DNA from: Aspidiotus rigidus
Taxonomy: Eukaryota; Arthropoda; Insecta; Hemiptera; Diaspididae
Length of the DNA stretch: 64,000 nucleotides
Direction of reading: 5' to 3'
Assembly: GCA_035079385.1 (NCBI GenBank)
Contig: JAVHKY010000054.1
Location: forward strand, 5,867,501 to 5,931,500
Each line of letters starts with the position of its first letter. Positions within the stretch are counted from its first letter, which is position 1. The notes beneath the pieces were generated by a model. That model did not search any database and was not told the origin of the DNA. It was given only the letters and a program-made list of their open reading frames with translations. Position numbers and translations under genes: made by a program. This document shows, piece by piece, positions 37,480 through 48,880 of this stretch.

Positions 37480-40400
37480 TATAAAAGGTTTCTGGAATTC
37501 CTTCCGTGACACTGAGACTGTTTTACCAGCAGATTGATAGGGGTGAAGAAAAGTTTTGTAACTCACATTCAGAACAAATATACGGCGATTTCTCGCGAAC
37601 ACGCTCCTCGATGTTGTAACACGACCCTGAAGCGGTTCAAACTTCACGAGTTTAAGAATATGTTCGTCATGAGAACGAATTAAATGGCCAAAATACGTGT
37701 TATTGATGCGTTCTGTATGCAAATTACATTCATATAATTGCGTATCTTGCCGGTGCTTCACAACGGCAAGCGCACTTTCATCATTTTTGCCGCATACAAT
37801 AAAACTATAAACAACTGATAATATGACATCGCTACGCCTGGGATGTGAAGCTTTCGAACGTGGCTAAGGCAGGCTAAATTCCTCATATATTATACGCGGT
37901 ACGCTAATTATACAGCAGCACTACTACACAATTGTTAACGCTCCTTTGCAAAATGTTTTCCCCTACACTGTATCCCACACAAAATTATAACTTGTCGCGT
38001 TTTCTTATTTTCTTTTTATCCCTGTATTCTACACGAAGATTGTCCTAAATCTATAGAATGACAAACGAGACAGTCAATAAAAACCATTCATGAATTGTTT
38101 ATTGAATCTTATTCACAATGATAATTAAAAAAGATTGTTGACTAGTTCGATACTGCGAAACATTATTCAAACAATACTTATAGGGAAGGGTTAAAGCAAG
38201 AGATTGCGCTAACTACACATTGTACACGAAAGTATATCAACCACAACAAACATGTAATGTCCACTGTGTACAGTATAAACTCATAAAAGTGATATAATAT
38301 TAAAATTATAACTTGTCTGACTCGAACTCAACCTTATTCACGTATTGCTATAGAACCTTTAGCGAAGACGTGTGTCGCACCCCCGATCGTGATACGTAAA
38401 TAATACGAAACTGCAAGGCACGCTGCACGCCACGCACTCGCTGCGACTGCCCTGACCAAAATCTATGAATTTCTAGCCAGCACTTGTAGATTATGGGCAA
38501 ATACTCAACCAGCGGCGAATAGCATAATGAATAATGTCGCAGACAAGAAACTCAATTAGTGGTTTTTGCGGCAGCTTGTGTTAGTGTAACGTAAATAAAC
38601 ACACAAGGAGGAAGAACACAACTATCCGTTGTACGTACACACGTATAGCAGACAGGAATTCGCTCTTTTATGACCGTATTACGAGCATATTGCGCTCCAA
38701 TGAGCGAAATTTGCCCATACCATGGTGTACGTCTGTTAAGATGTGTCAAAGCGCGTTATCAAAGCAAATTAGAGTAGTTAATTCGAGTTAACGGCCACTT
38801 CGCAAGCTCTGCTTTGATGTCTTCACGCCACTATCGCGTCGTCAACTCATCACCGAGCTGAGAAAGAAGGTTTCAACTTCCTCGTTCTTTATGAGGCCCA
38901 CCGCGGTGTCATATTTCCACCAAAAAATGTGAAATTTTTGATTAAGGAAGAAAAGAAACACCTTGAAATTATATAGAATTGACATGGAAAACGAACAAGG
39001 AAAGGGTGGAAAAAAAAATTAATATCCTTACCTCTAAGCCACTGAGGTAGAACGCAGATACGACTGCATTTAATGTAGGTGAAAGCGTTATTACACTCTG
39101 TGGTAGCAGATGTTATGAAAATTGCTGCTAGCCACCAGTGGTCCGGAACAGTAGCCACCACAATACACGAGTTTGTCCCGAGATAGGTTCTTCCCTTTTC
39201 TCGAGTCGCACTCTAGAGCTACACCGAACTTGCGACACAAACCATGTACCCTGACGTAAGCGTAATCCTATTAGTAAACTAATATTTTAGCCGTAATATC
39301 GCGCCAATTACTTGTAAAAACAATAATTATTATTACCGAGAGAGGGAATCTTTTGTTCGAAACTGGAATACGGTGCCGATATATTTGCGAGGATAATCGT
39401 TCGTCTGAACGGAAAAGAGCCGAGCCTGCATGGCTTCTAGTTTGTCGAACTGATTAAGTTGTTCGACGAAATTAGCAGTCCATATATTTGTCTTTTTTCT
39501 TTTACGCTAGATCTGAGTTGTATCGCATCGGATACAAGTTAGTAGAGCTCAGATGGCGACTCAAATAGCGTAACGAGAATTGGAAATCACGAACGGAAGG
39601 GAACTGATAGGGTTAGAGCTTGTCTCCGACTGTTCACGTGAAACCGAATATAACAAATACCTAGTACGACTTGTTTGAATAGGTCGATAACAGCATTAGG
39701 TACTTCGCTCTCATTCCGGAGAATTCTGAGAAATTCATAATTTATGAGTCAAATCTACAGATAATGAAGCTTTTCTCCAGCTGTATTAGAATGTGATCAT
39801 CTTCTAAACTTCCAAATAAATCTGAGTAATTAGGTTTCTCATAAATTTGAAACGACAAGCTTATATTTACATTTCAACAAATCTTTTTCTTTTTTATGAG
39901 GAATAAATGTCAGAATTTCTAGGAGGTAGATAAATAAGGAAGAAGCGGAGCTGTCTCGATTGTTGTACAGTGATCGATGTTGGGCAAATATAACAGAAAA
40001 TTTGGCGGGATGTTTTATAATCACATAGGTTACCGTTCAGAAAATTTATTTTTAATCGGAAAACGTGGATATCCAGAATTGAATGATACGAATTTGAGTA
40101 TGGAAAGAAAAGATGAACGAATTCGGACTGAGGGAGGAGGGGAGGGCCAAGAGCCCTATCTTATCAGTGCGGATATTCTTGAATACTCCCTCATTTGAGG
40201 GAAACAGAGCAAACAAAATTTTGAACGAGATTTCCTTCGAATTATTCACTAACAAAATTGATGTGTAATAGACATTCAAACGAAGAAAGAACGAAAAGTT
40301 CAAATTTTACCAATAACTCATTTTCGACATCTAAATTTTTTTCGGAGCTAATTTCTTCTTCGAATAATGGTTTTTAGGTTTGGCACTAGGGCCAATATCG

Positions 40401-40695
40401 TTGAAAAATATTCTTTCCAATACTCTAGGACAGCGGTCTTCACCGGGTCAATCGCCAGCGTTCTCGAGCAATTGTCAAAAAAAAAAAATCGATGTCTCAA
40501 ATTCTTGATAGATTAAAAATCGACATTTGGATGAATGCATGCGTATGTAACTCACTCAGTATGAGCCTAATATAGAAAAGATTGTAAGTGAAAGCAAGTG
40601 TGGAGCTTCACATTGAAAATATGTCTACTCGTATTCCACACGTTTTCATTTATCAGAAAATTTACGAGTACCATTCTAATTTCTATCATTTTTGG
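37480..40695. other. Non-coding, unique-looking sequence
   Basis: No repeat structure is evident across most of this stretch, and CpG is not depleted at 37.8-39.7 kb. Frames are at most 127 codons (37378-37761, minus) and none shows a domain. Regulatory or untranslated sequence is possible but not demonstrable by eye. Confidence 0.4.
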
Positions 40696-40804
40696 ATCAT
40701 AATTATAATTATCGGAACTCATAATGAGTGAGTGAGGTGTAAGTAGAGGACTAATATTGAAAAAAGTTTTCCAATTGTACAAATCTACTTTGTTAGTTGC
40801 TTTT

Positions 40805-40845
40805 ACAAGAGTACTTTCGGGTGTTATCCCATCATCTGCAGTTGT
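40805..40845 (-). ncRNA. Hammerhead-like motif in the left terminal copy
   Basis: On the minus strand: ACAA, then CTG, an inserted CAG, then ATGA, then GGG...CCC, GAA, AGTACT, C and TTGT. The core CTGATGA is broken by the CAG insertion, while stem I, stem II and the palindromic stem III are intact. Comparison with 44002-44046 lets the undisturbed motif be inferred. Orientation matches the RT strand. Confidence 0.55.
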
Positions 40846-41230
40846 GTCGCAACTGGAGAACAAGGCCTTGACCATGAGTTTTTATAGTATAACACTGTGA
40901 TCTTATTGGCTATAACAATACTGTGTTGTGATTGGTTCACTTCTTAGAAACTTATTCTTACAATAATATGACATTGTGTCCTTATTGGCTAAAAAAAGGG
41001 AAATATATAAGTGGACGCCTCTTAAAATTATATTGACCGCCAGTTCCCCTCCCACCATAGAAAAAAACTGACACGACGAACGCCATGAATGCACGCTAGG
41101 ACTGGCACACGACCCGCATTTCAAAAGAAGATGATTTTGCTGCATTTATTGTGAGGAACTCCAGTCAGGATGGGCTTGACAGTAGAGACTGCCTCCCCAT
41201 AATAAACCTCAAACTCCTTATGAGTGAGGT

Positions 41231-41776
41231 ATGACTGTTGGAGGTGTTTTCCCAGTTGTTCCACCCCAGAGGAGTCAGTCGAGTCAGTTGGTTAATGCAT
41301 TGGATTTCGAGCATTGTCATGAGATCTTCACTGGTTGGTCAAATACTGAGGTTCGTCGTCAAAATAATATGATTAGGCAGAAGTATGATGCCAAGGCGAT
41401 GCCCGGTAGTTATATGGATCAGTGGAATAGCCGCGGACGTTTCATTATTGACTGGTATTCAAGAGTTCGCCGTTTTGACAATATTCGCACTTCTGATCCT
41501 TCTCGTGATTTGCCAATTTCACTCTTCCTTTTCGCAGGCCCTTTTTGGCAATCAAGGTTCTTGATGGAGTCTAATCTTTAGGCCCATTTGGAGATTCCTT
41601 TCGATCTTCAGGAAACTTTCACGCTGCACATGTCAAGTGGTAGGCGGATGTTAATTTCGATTCTTCTCGGCGTTTGTTATTATGAAGGCAGGTACCATGT
41701 AGTCTTGAACTCAGAGTTATTCAAGAAGCGGTTGGGCTTAGCCGTTGTAAATTATTTGAAAACTTATATTTGTTAA
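41231..41776 (+). pseudogene. Unidentified open frame inside the Penelope element, one in-frame stop, poly(A) downstream
   Basis: A frame starts at ATG 41231 and runs to a TAG at 41579-41581, then continues in the same frame to a stop at 41774-41776, about 181 codons in all. The composition looks protein-like, with segments such as YMDQWNSRGRFIIDWYSRV and a hydrophobic ISILLGVCYYEG stretch. I do not recognise the family. A run of about 23 A's begins at 41831, 55 bp after the second stop, which suggests a reverse-transcribed mRNA. The segment lies between the two direct copies of the Penelope terminal block and reads opposite to the RT. Confidence 0.4.
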
Positions 41777-42011
41777 TTGCATTAATATGTATCAATATTG
41801 GAATGCCTTTATAAAGTATTATGGTGATGGTAAAAAAAAAAAAAAAAAAAAAAAACTCTACTTGGAATGCTGCCTTGAGGCTTGTGCTGACTTGTCAATA
41901 ACTAAAGCATTCCATTATCTTCTTTCCTGTTTCTTCTTCATGTATCAGGTTTACTTACTTGATATATTATAGTTGAATGAATTAAATGTGGATCGCATAC
42001 TGTTCTGCATG

Positions 42012-42240
42012 TTCTTAAGTGTGCACTATATGGGAATGTGTGCGCTACTTACATGGTGGTGTTTTTGTCCTCTTCAATGGATTTTGAGTGTTTTGATTTT
42101 GTGTGCACAACTTGTATCAAGATGTGTGCACTACTTACTTTGTGTATTTGTCCGTTTCATAGGATTTCCAGTGTTTTGGATCTTGAGTGCACAACTTATA
42201 AGAGGATGTGTGCACTACTTACTTCGTTTTTATCCTTATA
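42012..42240. repeat. ~85 bp degenerate tandem repeat, about three copies
   Basis: GATGTGTGCACTACTTACTT or a close variant occurs near 42035, 42121 and 42205, with GAGTGTTTTG / CAGTGTTTTG and GTGCACAACTTATA words between. It lies inside the unexplained 1.34 kb segment of the Penelope element. Frames at 41973-42290 and 42038-42241 are by-products. Confidence 0.65.
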
Positions 42241-42556
42241 ATACATTTCTTAGGCGTGTCAATTTTGTTTCCTTGGCGTGTTATCGATAGGCGGGCAATT
42301 TCATTTTTTTGAGGCGTGCGATTAATTGTGTCGCAACTGGAGAACAAGGCCTAAACCATGAGTTTTTATAGTATAACACTGTGATCTTACTGGCTATAAC
42401 AATACTGTGTTGTGATTGGTTCACTTCTTAGAAACTTATTCTTACAATAATATGACATTGTGTCCTTATTGGCTAAAAAAATATACTGCTTAGTGATTGG
42501 TTCAATCTATTATGCTAAATACTGCGTTTCTATCGGCTACCTGGTTTCCTGCCGTC

Positions 42557-43920
42557 TCATTGGTTGGTTCTGTTCTTCTTCTCTCGTCCAATCACCAGGC
42601 CGAATAATTTTTCGCTGTCCAACGTGATTACATTGTTCAAGAGGCAGGCTTTCTTCCTCTTAGCTTTTGCAATCTCCATTTGTTCCCAGAGTTTTCTTCT
42701 CTTTGCGCGATTCTCTACATGTATTACTTCAAATATTCCCTCTCCATCGTGGTTTTCTTTGTTACAGTGTTTCCCAAGCAGTGACTTGCTATCTTCTTTC
42801 TCCCTCGATGTTTTGTGCTCCTTTTTTCTTGATCTCAAACTTTGTCGCAGTCTCATCAATGTAGATGCCCACGCACTGTTCACAACTGAGCTTGTACACT
42901 CCGCTCACGCTCTCCTTGTTCTTTTATTCCGTCTGGTCATTGCTGATTCTCTTCACCATGGGTTGGTTATTCGGGATACCCACATTTACATCGTAGCCAT
43001 TGAGCGCCTTTATCACCTTGTTGGTGTACTTTCCTATGTATGGTATCGATCCGGAGTACTTTCTCACTATGCCATCATGGGTTCCTTTCTTTGTTTCCAT
43101 TTTCCTAAAGACTCCATCCACTACACCTCTATGGTAGCCATTGGCTTTCTGCGATCTGCTTTCCTAACCCGATCTCTTTCCTCTTCTCTTCGTTGTTCTT
43201 GAGGACAGAAATTGCCCGATAGGCAGTAGTTCTGGATTGCCGCTAACTTGTGCCTGGGGTGGTGGTAGGAGTCATTTGGGACGGTGGTGTTAGTATGCGT
43301 CGGCTTCCTGTAGATTTTGTATTCTATCCTATTGTTCTCCAGTATGAGTGTAAGGTCCAAATAGTCGATGGTCTCATTGCCTTTTTCCACTGTGAATTTG
43401 ATGCTCTCATTCATCGCGTTCATTTCTGAAAGGAATAGATCCACCTGTCTATCAGTGCCTGACCACACAATTACGATATCCTCTACATATCTGGCCCAGT
43501 GTTTGATCGAGTTTCTGAACTTGCTTGCCTTCAATATCTTGTTTTCCATATCATTCATGAATGTGTCCACCAGTATTGGTGACAGCGGTGATCCCATCGC
43601 AAGTCCCCTTTCCTGACTGTAAAACCTATTAATAAAGCGTCAGTAGTTCTGACTCAAGATCTCTTCCACTATGTTGGCGTACTTCGGCCCATCGGGGTTC
43701 TCATAGTATCTGTTGTTTTTGAGCAGAGTGAGAAGTTCCTCCTTTGGTATGGTACCAAACATATTTGTTTCATCAAAGGATATCAGCTTGTCGTCACTCT
43801 TGATTTCCAACTTGTCCAGTTGCTCAATCAGCTCTCCGTTGTTTCTGATACTTCGTCTGGGTGCAAACTGGTAGTTTTTTTTCAGGAATGTGACTACGAT
43901 CTTCGCTATCTTTTAGCATG
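42557..43920 (-). pseudogene. Penelope-like reverse transcriptase / GIY-YIG endonuclease, N-truncated and frameshifted
   Basis: Read on the minus strand, the order is a segment with LISFDETNMFGTIPKEEL (RT palm), then ERGLAMGSPLSPILVDTFM, then the catalytic region ARYVEDIVIVWSG, then DYLDLTL and a YRKPTHTNT block typical of Penelope RTs. A linker with YSGSIPYIGKYTNKV follows. The GIY-YIG part is GVYKLSCEQCVGIYIDE near 42.90-42.85 kb, followed by the ATKFEIKKK and KEHKTSREKE helices. The usual YVDD box reads YVED, losing one catalytic aspartate. A stop interrupts before ERGL and at least two frameshifts break the gene, near 43120 and 42835. The RT N-terminus is absent. The product would copy element RNA at nicked DNA. 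This copy is dead. Confidence 0.85.
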
Positions 43921-44001
43921 GTGATTGAGTTATAGCCAATAAGATCACATAGTGTTATACTATAAAAACTCATGGTTAAGGCCTTGTTCTCCAGTTGCAA
44001 C

Positions 44002-44046
44002 ACAACTGATGAATGATGATGGGATAACACCCGAAAGTACTCTTGT
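44002..44046 (+). ncRNA. Hammerhead-like motif in the right terminal copy
   Basis: Stem I is ACAA (44002-44005) pairing with TTGT (44043-44046). The core CTGATGA is 44006-44012, followed by an apparent duplication ATGATGA. Stem II is GGG (44021-44023) with CCC (44030-44032). GAA follows, then the self-complementary AGTACT (44036-44041) as a dimer stem III, then C44042 at the expected cleavage site. The duplication would weaken folding, so this copy is probably impaired. It is on the strand opposite to the RT. Confidence 0.6.
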
Positions 44047-44104
44047 AAAAGCAACTAATAAAGTAGATTTGTACAATTGGAAAATCTTTTTCATAATTAT
44101 AATG

Positions 44105-45297
44105 TTTCCTCCTCCTCTTGTTTTTTTGTTTTTTTTGTCGACCGCGGAACCTTTGGAAATTTTGAAAGTTGATCGTACCTCAAAAAAGTTGAGTAGCCTA
44201 CCACTGCTCTAGGAGGTATTTATATTTCCAGTATAGAAAAGAGTTTTATTACAAACGTGCTAAACTAGAAATCAATAGGCGTATATTATCGATTACACTC
44301 GTGAAAATCGAGCGTACAGTAATACCAACGCGGCAATAAGATTATCATACTATACTCTCGCCACTATAGAAAGCTGGCACTTACATTATAATATTCAGGT
44401 CTATATAGGTACACGTGCAGGTATAAGGTTGGAAATCAGTAACGGAAATAAGGCGATAACGTACGGCTTCACGCATAGTATTACTCGGGTTTCTAAGGCA
44501 GTGCAACAAGCCTGAAAAACAAAAGAAAATAACGAATAAACTAGTACGAAAGCCGCATCTGGTAACAGGTAATCAAGCTACCAGCAAATAAATCCGATGA
44601 TGAATGAAGCCTTGCAAATTGTAATCACCATCGTTGGTCGGATTACTACTAACCAAACGACAAACCGTACACGACTTACTATTTGTACATCAAAAAGAGG
44701 CGCACGGTTGAAAGTAAGAGTCTTCTATTTTTCGATAAGAATGTGGTACAAAGTATATTGTGATTTTACACGCGTACAATTGTGGAATACAAAGATATAT
44801 CCGAGTGATCTTACACAAGTACGAGTACATTTATGTGTGTAGCTCGAGTTGTACCGTGTTTCGAGTTATAGCCACGTGTTTACTTGACTAATAAAGGGCT
44901 TCACATCGCGAATGGTACCAATAAGAGGTAATCCCGGACAAGTCAACCTTCTCGAGAAACCTCTAGGTATTTTGTTTTCAAGCGCCTAATAATTCTGACA
45001 ATTTGATGGGAACACTCAAGAAAGGCAAAGAGAACTGGAGTAAAGAACTAATAATTAAAAGAAAGAAGATGAGAAAGTAAAAATTACCAATGCATACATA
45101 AAACGTACCGACCAAACTCTCCTCTCCCATTGAAGTAAATTCCTGGCCGCGCTAGTGGACTGCTCAAATATTCAAAAAAATTCTTTGGTCTTCGCATATG
45201 GGAACAAAACATAAAAATAGCGTGAGTACAAGTTTGACTATCGCACATGAGAGGCAACAGAACATCGCTCAACTAAAACTATTTTAACAAATTCTTC
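44105..45297. other. Non-coding, unique-looking sequence
   Basis: No repeats or domains recognised. The frame at 44597-44842 (81 codons) is Thr/Arg-rich with no family resemblance. Confidence 0.4.
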
Positions 45298-45300
45298 GTA

Positions 45301-46237
45301 CCCGTTGAACCATGTCGACTCTTAATCGACGTCGATGTGACGTCAAATCGACGTCACGTCGACCCATTATTTCAATAAGTAATGGACACAAATTTGACCG
45401 ACGTCAAATCGACTTGCTGGTTTCCAATGTATGGCTCAAAGTCGACGTCGTTATCAAGTCGATTTTGGGTGAACACTCTACTACACTGCTGAAATTTGAC
45501 ATGAGGTAAGTGTTTTTCTACCGACTCAAAATCGACCCACAATCGACGTCGTTATCAGGTCGATTCAAAGTACACAAATTTTTTTTCACTGTACATCGAC
45601 GTCGGTATGAGATCGATTTTGTGGCTCGACCGTTAGACGCGAGCTCTCTTCTCAAAAATATAGCCTCCTTAAGTAACTTTGAATACATAACTTATGTGCG
45701 AGTAGTAAAGTTACAGAAACAAACAGGTCGATATGGAGTCTAAATCAAGTCGACATCATTAAACAGAATTCAAATTTTTTGTCGACTAAAAATCGACGTC
45801 GATTTCGAGTCGACTTTTTCAAATTTTTTATCGACCAGAAGTTGACTCAATTACGACGCCCACAGTGAGTCGACGTACAGTCCATTTTTGGTCACCATTA
45901 CGGCTCAACTAAATCGACTCAAAATCGACTTCGATTTTAAGTCAACTCCAAGTTAATTTGTTGCTGTCGACATCGGGTGCACGAATTGTTCACATTTCAC
46001 TCATATTGATCACATTTTTGGACGTCGAAATATAGTCAACATGATATTGTATAAAATGTTTCCTTAGTCTACAATAATTCGACGTCATTATGCAATCGAT
46101 TTACCTTCAAAATCGACTGTATTTTGATGGGCTTTGGTAAAGGTGTCGATTCGACGTGGGATCTTAGTCGACTTTGAGTCGACATTGCCTGTGACTCGAA
46201 ATCGACCCTAAATCGACGGTCGACATGGTTCAACGGG
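45301..46237. mobile_element. 937 bp DNA element with perfect 19 bp ends and a GTCGAC motif array
   Basis: The 19 bp CCCGTTGAACCATGTCGAC at 45301-45319 is exactly repeated in reverse at 46219-46237. GTA directly precedes the left end and directly follows the right end, giving either a 3 bp GTA or a TA target-site duplication. The interior is crowded with AATCGAC, GACGTCG and AGTCGA words roughly every 15-25 bp in both orientations. No coding frame is supported. The superfamily is uncertain: TA would point to Tc1/mariner, a 3 bp duplication to PIF-Harbinger or CACTA-like groups. Confidence 0.8.
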
Positions 46238-46239
46238 GT

Positions 46240-46785
46240 ATTATTCTGAATAAATACATGAATACTTTCAATTTTTTATTCATTCCTTAATCATAATGGA
46301 ATACCCTTCCATTTTCACCCTCTCAGGCTCACTAAGATGATTTTGCAGCGCTTTCTGGAATAAGTCTTAATGCGTATTATATTATGTGAGAAGGATTCTA
46401 ATCTACATGGTTTGGTAGACCAATTACTTTTGATGTTGCAAACTGAGTTATTAAGAACGTGATCTCGTCCAAACGCATTGATTCCAATAAAAATAACACA
46501 ATGAGTTAAAGTATAAAAATGGAAGCGTAATCATGGGTACTTCTATAGGAAAAAGCGGCAGTCTTCAGTACAAGACAAAATGGTAAAGTATACAAAGTTT
46601 TTTAGGTCTGGTTTGACCATAATTTAAGTTTTGAAGCTTCTCCAATGATGTTTGAGGAAAATATTCTGTCACGACAAAGTTCTAATATGGGGGCTATTTT
46701 AAAATATAATTCTATTGTATACTGCACTATTATGCTAAAAAGGGGTAGAGTTTGGTACCCGTCAACAACTTAGTTCAGACAAGCT
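46240..46785. other. Non-coding
   Basis: AT-rich sequence with no recognised feature between the GTCGAC-array element and the LINE. The 5' boundary of the LINE is not sharp and could lie inside the last part of this stretch. Confidence 0.4.
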
Positions 46786-46789
46786 TGAT

Positions 46790-48323
46790 TTATCCATCAG
46801 ACGTGTGTACGCTTGTTGAAGTAACATCCGAGAGGCCCGTTGACCTTGAAAACTTGCTCGAATAGTTGAGCAAAATAGTTCTGCTTGAATCCATTGATAG
46901 CCTCAATCTTTGAAAAGCAATGGGATACGGTCATATATCCTGTATAATTCTTCTTGAACTTCCAAGAAAATGGGTTGTATATCCCACAGCGGTTATCAAC
47001 CACAGCATACGATTAAGGTATGTACCAAGTTCATAGAAAATAGCCAACTGATCCCGAAACCAGGCAAACAGACTGAGTATCCGAATCCTACCGTCCTATT
47101 TCAATACTTGCGATCCCATCCAAAGTGTTTGAGAAGGCCATCAGTATTCGAATTGAAACAATTATAATGAAGCAAAATCTTCTGCCGGACTTCCAGTTTG
47201 GGTTTAGAGAGAAACACTCGACAGTGGAGCAAATTCATCGAGTGGTTCGTACCCTATTTCAAGCGCTAGGAGAGAAACGATTCGCACCCACGGTTTTCCT
47301 GGATGTGAGCTCGGCGTTTGACAAAGTGTCGCACTTCGGTCTCATACAGAAAATGAAACCATACTTCACACCAGGATTCTGCCAACGCATATTCTCGGAC
47401 CTGAGAGATCGAAAATTCTATGTCAAGTACCGCTCAGCTGAGTCACAGTTGACGACAATGGGTCTGTTCTTCTTGTATACAATGGACATTCCAGAGTCTT
47501 CAGATGCCATAATCAGCCTTTTTGCAGACAATACACGCGTTACAGTATGTCAGGAACAATATGATATAGCAGTTAACAAGCTTCAGAAATGAATTGATAA
47601 AATAGCGCGCTGGGCCAGAAACAAAATCAAATCTAAGAGACTTCTCTCCAAGACCCTTAGGATACACTCCCACTATACTTGATGGAAAGGCGGCACGGGT
47701 AGCCAACGTCATTCGCTATCTCGGCCTACATCCTGACTGCAGGCTCAGTTGGTACGAGTACATCACTAATAAACGCAAAATGCTTAACCTGATGTTGTCA
47801 CAGCTCTATTGGCTCATTGGACCACGCTCTCAACTTAGTTAAATGATAAGATGCTTATTTACTCCTCCATTTTCCGTCCATCTTGAAACTATGGAACGGA
47901 AGTCTGGGATACGGCGGCGAAATGAAAAATTGAAATCATTAAAAGATTTCAAAATAAATTTATGCGAACGATCACGGGCAGTCTATGGCATGTCAGCAAC
48001 TCACAACTACGCAGCGATCTCAACCTTGAAACAGAGTTAGCAAGCAACTAGTTACGCAAAGCGGCTCCATAATCATCCCAACGTAGAAGCCATCCGTCTC
48101 CTTGATGCTTCAGAGGTCACACGAAGGCTTTGTAGGAATCATCAACTCGATCTACACTACATTATTATCCATATAAGTTAGGTATTATCTCTACTACTCA
48201 ATCATTTAACTGATTACCATTGTATTTGTTAGTAACCGTCAATAACTTTCACACATGCGATTTTTTGAGATGGGTACATCTTATGTAGTTACTCAATAAA
48301 CATTTAGAATAAAAAAAAAAAAA
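46790..48323 (+). mobile_element. 5'-truncated Jockey-like non-LTR retrotransposon
   Basis: Protein remnants match the Jockey-clade RT in order from about 46.9 kb to 48.15 kb. The element ends at a poly(A) run at 48310-48323, with AATAAA just upstream near 48294. The 5' end is missing: endonuclease and ORF1 are absent, as is usual after incomplete target-primed reverse transcription. No target-site duplication was identified. Confidence 0.85.
46890..48175 (+). pseudogene. Jockey-like reverse transcriptase, inactive
   Basis: Visible RT pieces are ELPRKWVVYPTAVINHSIRL (before the fingers), LIPKPGKQTEYPN, VFEKAISIRIE, FQFGFREKHSTVEQIHRVV and FLDVSSAFDKVSHFGLIQKM (palm A). The region that normally holds GVPQGSVLGP is deleted, leaving TTMG joined to LFFLYTMDIP. 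The catalytic box reads FADNTRV instead of FADDT, so the second aspartate is lost. Downstream are IDKIARWARNKIKSK, LMLSQLYWLIGPRSQLS and, at the end, KRLHNHPNVEAIRLLDASE, a C-terminal block of Jockey elements in insects. Stops and frameshifts occur near 47030-47100, 47590, 47650 and 47840. This copy cannot encode an active enzyme. Confidence 0.85.
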
Positions 48324-48724
48324 ATCAGTATACTAAGCTTAATGGAGGGAAGAGGCATTGAGCTCAGCGCGACTGATCCTGTCAGATAGTTGAGACTTCT
48401 GTGTCTTGATGAAACAAATTTCAATATGTGAGCCGATGATATATTATAATTTAGTACACCATGGAACTTATTATAGATATGTGCATTAAATAAAGAAACC
48501 ATAAGCAATAGGCTAAGATTTTGATCTGCTGTTGACGTCATGAGGTAGACATAGTTTACACCTAGTTTATAAACAAGATATTATTGACGTCATAATCCTT
48601 ATTTTTTGCGCTGCAGAAAAATTTTATCGACTGACATTCAATTTCGATGAGGAATTGTGAGTTTATAGAACTGATACCTCCTTGTGCACAGGGCACAAAT
48701 TCGCACCACCACAAAGTCATGCTT

Positions 48725-48870
48725 TTACCGACTTTTCTAACTAGAAAAGTGAGGTATTACACCCGTAGCAAGGTCAACAGGGGGAGTGGGCAATGAACTT
48801 TCTCGACGTTTTAGGGGTCCTAGATCACAACTAGCATAAAAAAAAATTTCAGGTTTCCTTATATATATAT
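48725..48870. repeat. Dispersed repeat (CTAGAAAAGTGAGGTATTA family), copy 1
   Basis: TTTTACCGACTTTTCTAACT followed by AGAAAAGTGAGGTATTA, then ACAGGGGGAGTGG and finally TTTCAGGTTTCCTTAT. The same blocks occur in the same order at 50510-51030. It directly precedes the 168 bp tandem array. Confidence 0.65.
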
Positions 48871-48880
48871 ATATAAGATT

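Larger units (their letters stand above)
40710..44090 (-). mobile_element. Penelope-like retroelement, decayed, with inverted terminal copies
   Basis: The 13-mer TCATAATTATAAT at 40697-40709 and 44091-44103 is read as the target-site duplication. The ends are inverted copies: 40762-40915 matches the reverse complement of about 43935-44090, each including a hammerhead-like motif. Between them the minus strand carries reverse transcriptase and GIY-YIG endonuclease remnants. A block of the left terminal copy (40848-40987) is repeated directly at 42329-42480, and a 1.34 kb segment of unknown origin lies between these two. Terminal inverted copies, RT with GIY-YIG and hammerheads are the hallmarks of Penelope-like elements. 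Confidence 0.85.

Noticed and set aside
42564..43202. 212-codon plus-strand frame
   Set aside because: Antisense of the Penelope GIY-YIG and linker region; the minus strand carries the recognisable motifs.
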